The notes under the pieces were generated by a model, which was given only the letters and a program-made list of their open reading frames with translations, did no database searches and was not told the origin of the DNA. Shown piece by piece: positions 1 to 8,039 of a DNA stretch of 64,000 nucleotides. The DNA comes from Pseudoalteromonas luteoviolacea H33-S. Lineage in GTDB: Bacteria; Pseudomonadota; Gammaproteobacteria; Enterobacterales; Alteromonadaceae. The stretch covers positions 91,162 through 155,161 of the forward strand of contig NZ_AUXY01000072.1 of the NCBI RefSeq assembly GCF_001625695.1. Reading direction: 5' to 3'. The position numbers and the translations under genes were made by a program. How positions within the stretch are numbered: position 1 is the stretch's first letter; each line of letters starts with the position of its first letter.

Positions 1-501
1 GCCGGTGATTTTGCAGGGATCAATGTGATTGATATGATGTTGGGTTTGTGCCAAGCCAATGACGTGGATTACGCCCAAATCTTAGTCGAAAAGTTACTGT
101 ATATGATGCCTGAAGATCAGGCGACGTTAAAAGAGTGCATGCGTTTACCAAATTTACTTGATGCATTTTTAGCGGCGCAATCACATCGTCATGAAAGCTG
201 GTATCAAGAGACGCTCAAAGTCTTTTTGCAAGCGTGCAAATTACATGGTGATACGGCAATACAGCATCATAATCAACTTGTAGAAAAGTACATTTGCGGG
301 CCAGCTAAAAACCTAGCCAATCAACATCTAGATAAAGTGACCGCTAGCGGCCCGCCCTTACAGGTGTTATTGGGTCAGCTCGAAACCCTGCGAGATAAAA
401 GAGCGGCTGCAAAACGCGCTGATTTGGATACGCGTCATGATGACTTAAAGGTATTGCGACAGTCTTTGATTAAATCTGAGGTTTACCATGCAAGCGAATG
501 A
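1..501 (+). CDS. 3' end of an unidentified, mostly helical protein (partial)
   Basis: The reading frame is open from the first base of the window and ends at 501, so the 5' part lies outside. A GTG at 25 is in frame but has no reason to be the start. The visible 167 residues look all-helical, with a charged C-terminal segment rich in Lys, Arg and Asp. I recognise no motif. The gene overlaps the next one by 14 bp, so the two are probably cotranscribed. Because the neighbour resembles kynureninase, a role in tryptophan or kynurenine breakdown (for example a tryptophan 2,3-dioxygenase-family protein) is possible. That is inference from position only, since no haem-dioxygenase signature is visible here. 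Confidence 0.6.
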   Translation, partial: AGDFAGINVIDMMLGLCQANDVDYAQILVEKLLYMMPEDQATLKECMRLPNLLDAFLAAQSHRHESWYQETLKVFLQACKLHGDTAIQHHNQLVEKYICGPAKNLANQHLDKVTASGPPLQVLLGQLETLRDKRAAAKRADLDTRHDDLKVLRQSLIKSEVYHASE

Positions 502-1597
502 TTTTTTTATGCCAGAGGGCACTTATTTATTGAGCCACTCGGTGGGGCGTATGTTAAAGACAGCACCTGTGCATTTTACAGAACAATTTTTTAATCCATG
601 GCAGCAACAAAATCGTGAACCTTGGGCGCAATGGTTAGCAGGCGTGATGCAGTTTAATCAGGCATTGGCAAAGTTATTAAATGGCCATGCAGATAATTTT
701 TGTCCTCAAGCAAATTTGTCCAGTGGATTGACAAAGTGGCTCATGAGTCAATCATCGCTGCAAAATAGGCGGGTGCGTGTTTTGCTAAGTGAAGATGATT
801 TTCCGAGTATGGGGTTTGTATTGCAACAGGCACTTGATGATGTTGAATTGTGTTTTATACCTGCCGGTGAAGATATGAGCGCGCTATCTACTTGGCAGGC
901 ACATTTAAACCAGCATTATGACTTGGTATTTGTCAGTCATGTGTATTCGAATACCGGTCAGCAAGCACCTGTGCCAGACATTATCCCTCTGGCTAAACAG
1001 CTTGGTTGTAAAGTGATTGTAGATATTGCGCAATCTGCGGGTATTTTGAATGTGGATTTGTCTTTATGGCAAGCCGATTGTGTTCTTGGATCGTGTGTAA
1101 AGTGGTTATGTGGTGGCCCCGGTGCCGGGTTTCTTTGGGTGTCTAACGAATCTTTAGCCATGTGCGCGCCGAAAGATGTCGGTTGGTTTTCTCACCAAAA
1201 TCCATTTGAGTTTGATATTCATCATTTTGCTGCACATGACACTGCGCTGCGTTTTTGGGGTGGAACACCTTCAGTCGCTCCTTATATTATGGCCGCTAAT
1301 AGTATTGATGCTTTGAATGAGTTTGGTATTGAGCGAATACGAGCACACAATTTGCAATTATTAGCGCGGATCTGGCAGGCGTTGCCACAGCTGTGTACTT
1401 CGCCAAAAAATGCAGAGCAATGTTCAGGAACCCTGATTATGAATACAGGCAGTAAGCTCGAGACTTGCTTATATGCTTTAACTGAGCAGAATATTGCTGT
1501 TGATGCGAGGCGTTATGGGCTGCGTATTTCGCCGCATATATATAATAGTGCTACAGAAGTTGAGCAATTCATTGAGGTGATAAACTCACTGACATAA
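488..1597 (+). CDS. Kynureninase-like class V aminotransferase-fold PLP enzyme
   Basis: This 369-residue protein has the layout of a fold-type I PLP enzyme of the class V/kynureninase group. Asp179 in VDIAQSAG should pair with the pyridine nitrogen. Lys205, in VKWLCGGPGAG, sits where kynureninases have their Schiff-base lysine before a GGPG motif. Near the N-terminus, YLLSHSVGRM is the equivalent of the kynureninase YLxxxSxGR segment. It is shorter than classical KynU (about 415 residues), so the substrate is uncertain. The start at 488 has a GAGG ribosome-binding site just upstream and overlaps the end of the preceding gene. I infer a cytosolic role in tryptophan or kynurenine metabolism, or in a related beta-elimination or aminotransfer reaction. 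Confidence 0.72.
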   Translation: MQANDFFMPEGTYLLSHSVGRMLKTAPVHFTEQFFNPWQQQNREPWAQWLAGVMQFNQALAKLLNGHADNFCPQANLSSGLTKWLMSQSSLQNRRVRVLLSEDDFPSMGFVLQQALDDVELCFIPAGEDMSALSTWQAHLNQHYDLVFVSHVYSNTGQQAPVPDIIPLAKQLGCKVIVDIAQSAGILNVDLSLWQADCVLGSCVKWLCGGPGAGFLWVSNESLAMCAPKDVGWFSHQNPFEFDIHHFAAHDTALRFWGGTPSVAPYIMAANSIDALNEFGIERIRAHNLQLLARIWQALPQLCTSPKNAEQCSGTLIMNTGSKLETCLYALTEQNIAVDARRYGLRISPHIYNSATEVEQFIEVINSLT

Positions 1598-1604
1598 ATC
1601 TAAA

Positions 1605-2354
1605 TCATTTAAAACCAAGGGCTTTTTTGGTTTTTGCTTTGACTGAACGCCAGTGTGTGACTGGTACTTTGGGTGCCAGTTTATCAAGGTGATCAAAATT
1701 AATGTCACTGAATGGGAGCTCACCTTGATGCGCTAAAATAATGTGAGTTGGTTTGATCTCCCTGATCCTTTGTAAAGAATGACGATACCGGTTTGGATAA
1801 AAGACTGGATACGGAGGAATGAGCTCGCCTTTGACTTTAACCAAGAGATCAGCAACGTATAGGCGTTGTGTGTCATGATGATAAAGGGAAAGATCTCTGT
1901 CTGTATGACCGGGTGTATGCAACACTTGCCACTGAGGAAATTCAGGTAGATAGTCGTTATCGGATAGGTAGTAATCAGCATTTAGCTTTCGGCTATACCA
2001 TAAGTTTTTGCGCGCTTTGTTTTTACGTCCTGCAACCCACAGTGCGAGGAAAATATCAGACCAATGCATCAATATCCCATCGATACCACTGTACCAATGG
2101 CCATCAACTTTCGCAGTGGCGATTTTTGCGCCCGTTCGCTTTTTGAGCAAATGGGCACCGCCGGCATGATCCGGATGCATATGCGTGACGACGATCAGTT
2201 TAAGATCGCTCAATGATCTTAACAGCACGTTACCGATGAAGTCACAGACAAGATCAACATCTGCACGTGTGCAGCCGTCAAGTAAGAGTAATTTGTCAGG
2301 ATATTCAACTAAGTAAATTTGCTGAATATAGCCATCGATAAAGTGGATCTGCAT
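1605..2354 (-). CDS. MBL-fold metallo-hydrolase
   Basis: The 249-residue protein carries the metallo-beta-lactamase signature THMHPDH at residues 57-63 (His58, His60, Asp62, His63). A second metal-ligand region, HTPGHTDRD, lies near residue 150, and the usual late Asp (VADLL) and His (LAHQGE) follow. These ligands normally bind two zinc or iron ions at a hydrolytic site. There is no signal peptide, so it should be cytosolic. The family includes glyoxalase II, lactonases and other thioester or ester hydrolases, and nothing visible selects among them. It converges with the kynureninase-like gene with only 7 bp between the two stop codons. Confidence 0.85.
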   Translation of the reverse strand: MQIHFIDGYIQQIYLVEYPDKLLLLDGCTRADVDLVCDFIGNVLLRSLSDLKLIVVTHMHPDHAGGAHLLKKRTGAKIATAKVDGHWYSGIDGILMHWSDIFLALWVAGRKNKARKNLWYSRKLNADYYLSDNDYLPEFPQWQVLHTPGHTDRDLSLYHHDTQRLYVADLLVKVKGELIPPYPVFYPNRYRHSLQRIREIKPTHIILAHQGELPFSDINFDHLDKLAPKVPVTHWRSVKAKTKKALGFK

Positions 2355-2472
2355 GTGGGTTATCAGGTTTGCGACTGGTATTTATATTCATAACACATCT
2401 GACCAGTTTGTGAAGCGCAAATATCAATAAATGGAAAAGGGGTTCGAAAATAAGGGAGTAAATTTCAGACAT

Positions 2473-2500
2473 AAAAAAACCGTCCATTGGACGGTTCTTT
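2473..2500 (-). terminator. Intrinsic terminator of the tRNA-Ser pair
   Basis: An 8-bp perfect stem (2478-2485 with 2489-2496) has a 3-nt loop. On the minus strand it is followed by a run of seven T residues (the A tract at 2473-2479). It lies just downstream of the two leftward tRNA genes. The plus strand has a weaker T-rich tail, so it may also work in that direction. Confidence 0.8.
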
Positions 2501-2510
2501 TACAAGATAA

Positions 2511-2603
2511 TGGCGGAGGGGGAGGGATTCGAACCCTCGATAGGGCTACAAACCCTATACTCCCTTAGCAGGGGAGCGCCTTCAGCCACTCGGCCACCTC
2601 TCC
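2511..2603 (-). tRNA. tRNA-Ser (anticodon GCT)
   Basis: Read on the minus strand this is a 93-nt class II tRNA with a long variable arm, the T-loop TTCGAAT and an encoded 3' CCA. The anticodon loop reads CTGCTAA, giving anticodon GCT for AGC/AGU codons. As written, the acceptor stem has an A-C mismatch at the fifth pair (5' GGAGAGG against 3' CCCCTCC), where the usual partner would be T. It is the second gene of a two-gene tRNA unit and ends next to a terminator. Confidence 0.96.
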
Positions 2604-2621
2604 GGCGCAAAACTTTAAATA

Positions 2622-2712
2622 TGGCGGAGAGATAGGGATTTGAACCCTAGATACGCTATTAACGTATGCCGGTTTTCAAGACCGGTGCTTTCAACCACTC
2701 AGCCATCTCTCC
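2622..2712 (-). tRNA. tRNA-Ser (anticodon TGA)
   Basis: This is a 91-nt class II tRNA on the minus strand, with encoded CCA, a long variable arm and the anticodon loop CTTGAAA, giving anticodon TGA. The acceptor stem GGAGAGA pairs perfectly with TCTCTCC. It lies 18 bp upstream of tRNA-Ser(GCT) and is probably cotranscribed with it. Confidence 0.97.
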
Positions 2713-2722
2713 ATGGGCAACG

Positions 2723-2751
2723 ATAATACTTATGGAATGAGTCGCTGTAAA
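2723..2751 (-). promoter_or_regulatory. Sigma-70 promoter of the tRNA-Ser pair
   Basis: On the minus strand a -35 element TTTACA (2746-2751) and a -10 element TATTAT (2723-2728) are separated by exactly 17 bp. The sequence after the -10 is CGTTGCCC, a G+C-rich discriminator of the kind seen at stringently controlled stable-RNA promoters. The tRNA begins 10 bp downstream of the -10, so transcription would start close to the mature 5' end. Confidence 0.7.
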
Positions 2752-3295
2752 TAGTTTTTTAATCGTTTGCTGAAAAAATAGACAAAAAAGCGAAGTTATT
2801 GAATTGTTTGCCTGAAATTTATACTTTCTGGTAGGGTGTGTCTAAAATATAGACGCACATTCTACCTAGATGACCGATATAGGTTGGTCATCAAGGTAGT
2901 GGAGTTGCTATTTACTTATGCATGACCACGTGACTGAGGCTCAGTGTGCGTCCGATTTTGCTAAACCAAGCCATCCATTTGATCTGAGGCTTAGTTGCAA
3001 TTGGACTTATTGATTCTTCAGTGGTCTGAGTATGGCCGCACGCAGCAGCTGAGTTAAGCATAGTTTTACTCCAAGTTGTTGACGGATTAATAATTTACCT
3101 GGCCATTTTGCATGCGATTTGGTTGAATTTAAAACGATAAAAATTGCCTCCGAAGTATTAGAAAAATTAATGAATAAATTATCCTTGCAGGCTCAATATT
3201 GAGCTAGTGAATATTTATGCAATGGTTTTTTGTGGCTTATTTGGGTTTTGCGGTTTTAATTTTGATCTTTTGAATAGTTATTCAGATAAAAAATA
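2752..3295. other. 544-bp stretch without a gene, containing competing hairpins
   Basis: I see no credible coding region here. Two adjacent inverted repeats stand out: 2836-2844 with 2850-2858 (9 bp with one G-T wobble, 5-nt loop) and 2862-2875 with 2886-2899 (13 of 14 positions pair, 10-nt loop). The CTACC at 2862-2866 can pair either with GGTAG at 2830-2834 or with GGTAG at 2895-2899, so the two folds compete. No T tract follows. From about 3100 to 3295 the sequence is A+T-rich and probably contains the promoter of the lipid kinase gene. Confidence 0.6.
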
Positions 3296-4189
3296 TTGGG
3301 GTTTTTTATATTGTTAGTTGTTTATAGGCCGCATCGCGGAAAAAAAATGTTGGCGCACAAGGCATGGCTGGAAAAAATGGCCATGCAGCGACAATTAAAT
3401 CTGCAATGGTACGCAACGTGTGGCTGTTTTGATGAGGATGTTGCACAGGTCAAGCTGCTGTTGATGCATCATCAGCAAGTCACTGTATTAGGTGGGGATG
3501 GCACATTAAATATGGTCGTGAATGCGTTATTTGATGGGGAGCAAGTATCTCAGTCTGCATCAGATAAGCGAATGGCGATATTACCGTGTGGCACAGGCAA
3601 CGACTTTGCAAGGTCATTTGGGTACTCATTAGCACAATGGCGTAGTGCAGTATTTTCTGAGTGTAGCCGTCAAGTTGATGTTGGCTGCGTGGCTCAGCAC
3701 TACTTTATTAACATGGCAGGTATTGGATTTAATGCTGAAGTTGTGGAGTCTATGGCTGGCGAAAAACGTTTTGGTGCAATGAGCTATACCTTTTTTGGTA
3801 TAGCAAAGCTACTGACCTATGGTGGTATGGATGTGAAAATTGATGGTGTTAAGCAATCTGTCATGATGTGCCTTTTTGCCAATGGGCGTCATTTTGCGGC
3901 TGGGTTGACACCAACGCCGAGCGCGGCACTAGACAGTGGAGCCTTGCAAATGTTGGTGATACCTGTGTGCTCCTTGCCGAAGCGGTTATTAAGCTTTGCG
4001 CTGATGTTGGTAGGTCTGCACACGAGACTCCCTTGGGTGAAAGTCAGCAGTGGGCAATGTTTTGAAATAAGCTCACAGGGGGCCAAAATTGAAGCGGATG
4101 GTGAATTAATTGCAGTAACGCCAGCTAGGGTAACTACGCATGCGGCGTTACTGAGACTTAATGTGCCTAATTCGTTTGATATTGCTTAG
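3296..4189 (+). CDS. Diacylglycerol/lipid kinase-family protein (YegS-like)
   Basis: The protein carries the diacylglycerol kinase catalytic-domain signature GGDGT at residues 66-70, followed by LPCGTGNDFAR around 97-106. These motifs bind ATP and define the DAGK/sphingosine kinase/YegS superfamily. The C-terminal half shows the beta-sandwich lipid-binding domain pattern (ADGE near residue 265). Length (up to 297 residues) is normal for the family. The start is uncertain: TTG at 3296 or 3311 keeps the first beta strand (VVYRPHRG), whereas the first ATG (3347 region) would remove it. The phosphorylated lipid cannot be told from sequence. Its 3' end overlaps the convergent exporter gene by 23 bp. 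Confidence 0.85.
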   Translation: MGFFILLVVYRPHRGKKMLAHKAWLEKMAMQRQLNLQWYATCGCFDEDVAQVKLLLMHHQQVTVLGGDGTLNMVVNALFDGEQVSQSASDKRMAILPCGTGNDFARSFGYSLAQWRSAVFSECSRQVDVGCVAQHYFINMAGIGFNAEVVESMAGEKRFGAMSYTFFGIAKLLTYGGMDVKIDGVKQSVMMCLFANGRHFAAGLTPTPSAALDSGALQMLVIPVCSLPKRLLSFALMLVGLHTRLPWVKVSSGQCFEISSQGAKIEADGELIAVTPARVTTHAALLRLNVPNSFDIA

Positions 4190-5090
4190 CGGTCGAAAAT
4201 GGTGTGTATTTAACAAGTAACTTTTTAGGCAAGAGCACTAATAAATTACCTGCGCAGATCAAGCCAAAGCCGATAAATGTATTCACCTGCCACGTAAATC
4301 CTTCAAACAAGGTACTGAGCACCACCGCAACGATAGGAAATAATACTATGATGTAACTGGCGCGTTCTGGCCCGATGTTTTTGAGCAATGAGAAATAACA
4401 GGCAAAGGCGATGACCGTACCAAAAACAGCAAGGTAAAAAAGAGACACCCAATAACTCGTATCCGCTTTAATTGTAAAAGACAGTGGACTGATAGCAGTA
4501 TATGCGCCAAGTAATAGACTACTATAAAGCATGCCCCATGCATTACCTTCTAGTACACCGATTTCGTGATTGGAGTTACGTATACTGACCATGTTGCCGA
4601 GTGATGCGGCAAATGTGCCGAGCAAGGCTAATGCGAGCCCTGTTAATGTGGCTGTTGATAAATCGGTGCCGCCAAGCTCATGCCAAAATAGGCTTACAAT
4701 CCCTAAAATACCAAGACCTGCGCCGATGTAACTCTTAAAAGCGATTGGTTTAGCAAAAAAGATGCGTGTGTTGATCATGTTTAAGATCAGCATAAACGAG
4801 AAGGCGATAGAGGCCATCGCGGAAGATAAAGTGCCCTGTGCCCAATATAAAAATAAGTAGTTCAGGCCAAAATTGCCTATGGCTAAGAGTATAAAAAAGC
4901 CGTGGTCGATAATATTGAAGCCCATTGGTAATTTTCGCCAAAGGACAAATCCCCACATGCACATAGCAGAGATAGCAAAGCGGTAAAATAGAGAGACAAC
5001 TTCGTTGACCTGACCCAGTTGAAATTCAATAGCCAGCCAAGTAGATCCCCAAATAAGAACAGTCATGATGTATAACAGCCAATTTCTCAT
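4167..5090 (-). CDS. EamA/DMT-superfamily transporter
   Basis: The 307-residue protein is almost entirely hydrophobic, with about ten predicted membrane helices in two repeated EamA halves. The first begins with the typical IWGSTWLAIEF; the second ends with an E-G-x-x-W segment. Members of the drug/metabolite transporter superfamily usually export amino acids, nucleosides or toxic metabolites from the inner membrane. It is transcribed divergently from a MocR-type regulator 117 bp away, a frequent arrangement in which the regulator controls the exporter. Substrate is unknown. The stop codon lies inside the end of the convergent lipid kinase gene. Confidence 0.87.
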   Translation of the reverse strand: MRNWLLYIMTVLIWGSTWLAIEFQLGQVNEVVSLFYRFAISAMCMWGFVLWRKLPMGFNIIDHGFFILLAIGNFGLNYLFLYWAQGTLSSAMASIAFSFMLILNMINTRIFFAKPIAFKSYIGAGLGILGIVSLFWHELGGTDLSTATLTGLALALLGTFAASLGNMVSIRNSNHEIGVLEGNAWGMLYSSLLLGAYTAISPLSFTIKADTSYWVSLFYLAVFGTVIAFACYFSLLKNIGPERASYIIVLFPIVAVVLSTLFEGFTWQVNTFIGFGLICAGNLLVLLPKKLLVKYTPFSTAKQYQTN

Positions 5091-5142
5091 TGCTGGTCCT
5101 TGTGTGAGTTGATTATTGCAGCAGGTAGCAGTTTACTCGGAT

Positions 5143-5190
5143 AATCTGTGTATAATAGATACAGAAAACACAATTTTTACCTATACAGAT
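5143..5190. promoter_or_regulatory. Repeated ATACAGA sites between exporter and MocR gene (putative operator)
   Basis: The segment between the divergent genes contains ATACAGA at 5159-5165 and again at 5183-5189, 24 bp apart and so close to two helical turns. A near-complement, ATCTGTGTAT, lies at 5144-5153. A TATAAT box (5151-5156) is embedded in the repeats. Direct repeats plus one inverted site are what MocR/PdxR-type regulators typically bind. This is inference from pattern and position. Confidence 0.5.
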
Positions 5191-5207
5191 TTGGTGGCAG
5201 GGCAGCT

Positions 5208-6638
5208 ATGCAAAACGGTCAGTTTCTTTATCAGCATGTGATTGAAGTCATCAATGACATGGTTTCTCAACAAATACTTAAACCGGGCGATAAGTTGCCT
5301 TCATTGCGAAAATTAGCGCAACAATTATCTGTGAGTATCCCGACAGTGAAACAAGCTTATTATTATCTTGAGGGACAAGGTCGAATATATTCGCGAGAAA
5401 AATCAGGGTATTTTTTATCTGAAGATGAGCAAACGACGCTACCTCGTCGATGCAAGCTTGCTATGGCGCCAACAGAAGTGAACAAGCAATCTTTAATCGA
5501 GCAGGTGTATGAGGGGATCCACGGACAACATGAGGCTAAGTTCGGTATTGCTAACCCTGTGACGGCGATGAGTGATGAAGCTGTATTGGCAAAAATGATG
5601 CGTAGTGCACTGAAGCAAGCGGGCGATCAAATGCTTCAATATGGCGCGATGGATGGATTGTTAAAACTGAAACAGCAAATTGCACAGCGTTATTTACGTA
5701 TGGGCTTATCGGCTTCTATTGACGATATTGTAATTACCAATGGCGCCCAAGAAGCATTAGCGATAGCGCTGCAATGTGTCACGCAACCTGGTGACGTAGT
5801 GGCGATTGAATCTCCGGGCTACTTTGGCATCATCGAGCTTATCGAAAACTTAGGGCTACGTGCATTAGAAATCCCTGTTTGTCCAGATGATGGATTATGG
5901 CTTGAAGATTTGGCACAGGCGCTTATTCAGCACGATGTTAAAGCGTGTATATGTTCGACCAGTATTAATAACCCGGTGGGGAGTGTCATGCCTGAGCATC
6001 GTCGTCAAAGTTTACTTTCAATGTTAGTAGAGAATAATGTGACCTTGATTGAGGATGATGTTTATGGTGATTTGCACTTTTCTCAATACCGTGCCAAGCC
6101 TATTCAGTATTACGCCCAGTCTGGACAAGTTATCACGTGTGACTCATTTTCAAAAACAGCCGCGCCAAGTTATCGCATTGGGTGGATGTTAGCACCTGGA
6201 TATGCACAAAGGGCAAGGCGTTTTAAGCGTGCATTAAGCTGTTCTTCTTCATTGATGAATCAATGGGTTTTGGCAGATTACTTAGTCTCAGGCGCGTACG
6301 ACAGACACCTCAAAAAGTTGCGCTTGAGATTACAAGAAAACAAGCAAAAAATGCTGAGTTGTATTCGTCGATATTTTCCAGAAAATACCAGAATAAGTGA
6401 CCCCAAGGGCGGTTGTGTTGTCTGGATTGAGCTGGACAAAAGTGTGGACGGTGGTGTGTTATTCAATTTAGCAATAGCGCAGGGGATCAGCCTAACACCC
6501 GGGCAGTTATTTAGTGCAACTGAACGATTTCAAAACTGTATTCGATTAAGTTTTGGTTTACCTTGGCAGGCTAAACATGAAACGAGTTTAAAGCAATTAG
6601 GAGAGATGGTGTCGACTGCATTAAGTCAGCCAAAATAA
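5208..6638 (+). CDS. MocR-type GntR-family regulator with aminotransferase domain
   Basis: The protein joins an N-terminal winged helix-turn-helix of the GntR family (about residues 8-75, with LRKLAQQLSVSIPTVKQAY) to a fold-type I aminotransferase-like domain (about 110-475). PLP-binding residues are intact: an SxxNP segment (SINNPVGS), the Asp of EDDVYGDL and Lys316 in DSFSKTAAPSYRIGW. MocR proteins use PLP or an amino-acid adduct as effector and usually do not catalyse transamination. I chose ATG 5208 (476 residues) because it follows a GGCAGGG ribosome-binding site; an upstream in-frame start at 5148 would run through the operator repeats. It probably regulates the divergent exporter. Confidence 0.9.
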   Translation: MQNGQFLYQHVIEVINDMVSQQILKPGDKLPSLRKLAQQLSVSIPTVKQAYYYLEGQGRIYSREKSGYFLSEDEQTTLPRRCKLAMAPTEVNKQSLIEQVYEGIHGQHEAKFGIANPVTAMSDEAVLAKMMRSALKQAGDQMLQYGAMDGLLKLKQQIAQRYLRMGLSASIDDIVITNGAQEALAIALQCVTQPGDVVAIESPGYFGIIELIENLGLRALEIPVCPDDGLWLEDLAQALIQHDVKACICSTSINNPVGSVMPEHRRQSLLSMLVENNVTLIEDDVYGDLHFSQYRAKPIQYYAQSGQVITCDSFSKTAAPSYRIGWMLAPGYAQRARRFKRALSCSSSLMNQWVLADYLVSGAYDRHLKKLRLRLQENKQKMLSCIRRYFPENTRISDPKGGCVVWIELDKSVDGGVLFNLAIAQGISLTPGQLFSATERFQNCIRLSFGLPWQAKHETSLKQLGEMVSTALSQPK

Positions 6639-6666
6639 AGGCTCACTTAATGCGTAGATCAGAGAT

Positions 6667-7455
6667 TTATTGTGCCGAATATCGCATTAGTGCGTACCCA
6701 GAAAGGGTAGGTATGGATTGGGATAACCTTTCTTCTTGTATCGCAATTTTTTCAAATTGATGGCAAAGCGACTCTGCGCGTGACTCTAGCTGCTCAGCTT
6801 GTAAGGTAACACGTTGCTCAATGCTCTCACCTAGTTTTTCCATACGTTGCTCAAAGGTGTTGAAGTCACCATTGGCTTGTTTCATTTCAGAGCCAATGGA
6901 CATAAGTAAGGTACCGATTGACTCAAACATAGCACTTTTCACCGCACTTTCGACACGAGACTCAAATTCATGCTCAAACTTTTCACCAAAGTTTGACATC
7001 ACTTCTTCACCCATCACAAAGCTCCCTTCTTGATAAAAGGTATTGTGGACCTCATCGTTGAGCTCGTCTAATAAGCCAGATAAGTCATCTAAGCTGTTTA
7101 GATCAAAAGCCGTTGCTACCTCATCGAGTGCGACACTGGCGATGCCGACAGCTTCAGTTGCTACATCAGCGACTTTTGGTAGCTCTACACGCAATGTTTC
7201 TGCATAGAGTGCAAGTGCTCTTTGCTGTTCTGGTGTGACTTGGATGTCTTGGTCATTTATATATAGCGTACCGTTTGCCGTGATCATCATTTGCTGATTG
7301 CCACTTTGCGTAATAAATACTTCTTGAGGCGTTATTTTAACATTGTTATGAAACTCTACTTGGCAATTGTCATTGGTAATCGAAAAATCATGATCATTGT
7401 GTGCATATACGGAGGTTGAAGATAAAATTGCGAGAGAAATAATTGTGTTTTTCAT
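6667..7455 (-). CDS. YggN-like DUF2884 periplasmic protein
   Basis: The 262-residue protein starts with a clear signal peptide (MKNTIISLAILSSTSVYA) and then a histidine- and aspartate-rich stretch (HNDHDF). The body matches the YggN/DUF2884 pattern: a short beta-rich part with CQVEFHNNVKITP, then ITANGTLYINDQ, then long amphipathic helices with many Glu and Gln. YggN has no established function. It is expected in the periplasm. The gene is monocistronic as far as spacing shows. Confidence 0.8.
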   Translation of the reverse strand: MKNTIISLAILSSTSVYAHNDHDFSITNDNCQVEFHNNVKITPQEVFITQSGNQQMMITANGTLYINDQDIQVTPEQQRALALYAETLRVELPKVADVATEAVGIASVALDEVATAFDLNSLDDLSGLLDELNDEVHNTFYQEGSFVMGEEVMSNFGEKFEHEFESRVESAVKSAMFESIGTLLMSIGSEMKQANGDFNTFEQRMEKLGESIEQRVTLQAEQLESRAESLCHQFEKIAIQEERLSQSIPTLSGYALMRYSAQ

Positions 7456-7795
7456 GGCTTAGCTCTTATTTTGTTGATGACGATAAATAATAACCAAAGA
7501 TAATGCCAATATTTAAAATTAAATATAAATCAATGACTTATGGTTTTTTGTTGGCGGTGGAAGAAAATGTTTGTTAAATGTTTTAGCCAAGTTTTAGTTG
7601 TTTTCATTAATATTTAGTTTGATTGTTTTTTTTCATCGTAACGATAAAAATCATTCACTGTAAAAGTGACCTGTTTAGAGCTAAATAAGATATTAATCGG
7701 AGTATGCCTGTTTAGGTTGTGACTCCGACGTGGCAACGCGTAAGCTGATATCCGTGTTTAAAAGGTTGAGCTATTTATGTAAATAGGAGCACATC
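7456..7795. other. 340-bp intergenic region upstream of the PA3496-like gene
   Basis: This A+T-rich region lies between two divergently read genes and should hold both promoters. The one structure seen is a 7-bp inverted repeat, TCGGAGT at 7697-7703 with ACTCCGA at 7722-7728, with an 18-nt loop, about 70 bp before the start codon at 7796. A ribosome-binding site (AGGAG) precedes that start. I see no gene or RNA I can name. Confidence 0.5.
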
Positions 7796-7978
7796 ATGGG
7801 TAAAACATATTCCTATGATCCACTGGATGATGAATACCAAGATGAACTGGGTGCATTGAATGAGAAAGATGCGAACCAGCAGCGGCAAAAAGTGCGCAAA
7901 AAACTAGATGACTATCTTGAGCAAAAAAGATTGCGAAGGCATTTAGGGGATGATGACTTTGATTTTTATGACGATTGA
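7796..7978 (+). CDS. Small charged PA3496-family protein
   Basis: This 60-residue protein has an acidic N-terminal half, a basic RQKVRKKLDDYLEQKRLRRHLG segment split across the middle, and an acidic tail (DDDFDFYDD). That arrangement matches the small PA3496-family proteins that databases call putative envelope integrity proteins; no biochemical role is established. There is no signal peptide or membrane segment, so it should be cytosolic or peripheral. AGGAG lies 8 bp before the ATG, and a good terminator follows 15 bp after the stop, so it is a single-gene transcript. Confidence 0.75.
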   Translation: MGKTYSYDPLDDEYQDELGALNEKDANQQRQKVRKKLDDYLEQKRLRRHLGDDDFDFYDD

Positions 7979-7992
7979 TTTTGTAGTAACAG

Positions 7993-8018
7993 GGCGCAAA
8001 AAATTGCGCCTCTTTTAT
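7993..8018 (+). terminator. Intrinsic terminator after the PA3496-like gene
   Basis: A 7-bp stem GGCGCAA/TTGCGCC (7993-7999 with 8004-8010) with a 4-nt loop is followed by TCTTTTATT on the plus strand. Confidence 0.8.
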
Positions 8019-8039
8019 TATCGATGACGTGCAAGATAA

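Noticed and set aside
1868..2146. A 92-codon open frame opposite the MBL-fold hydrolase gene
   Set aside because: It is a shadow of the metal-ligand-containing gene on the other strand.
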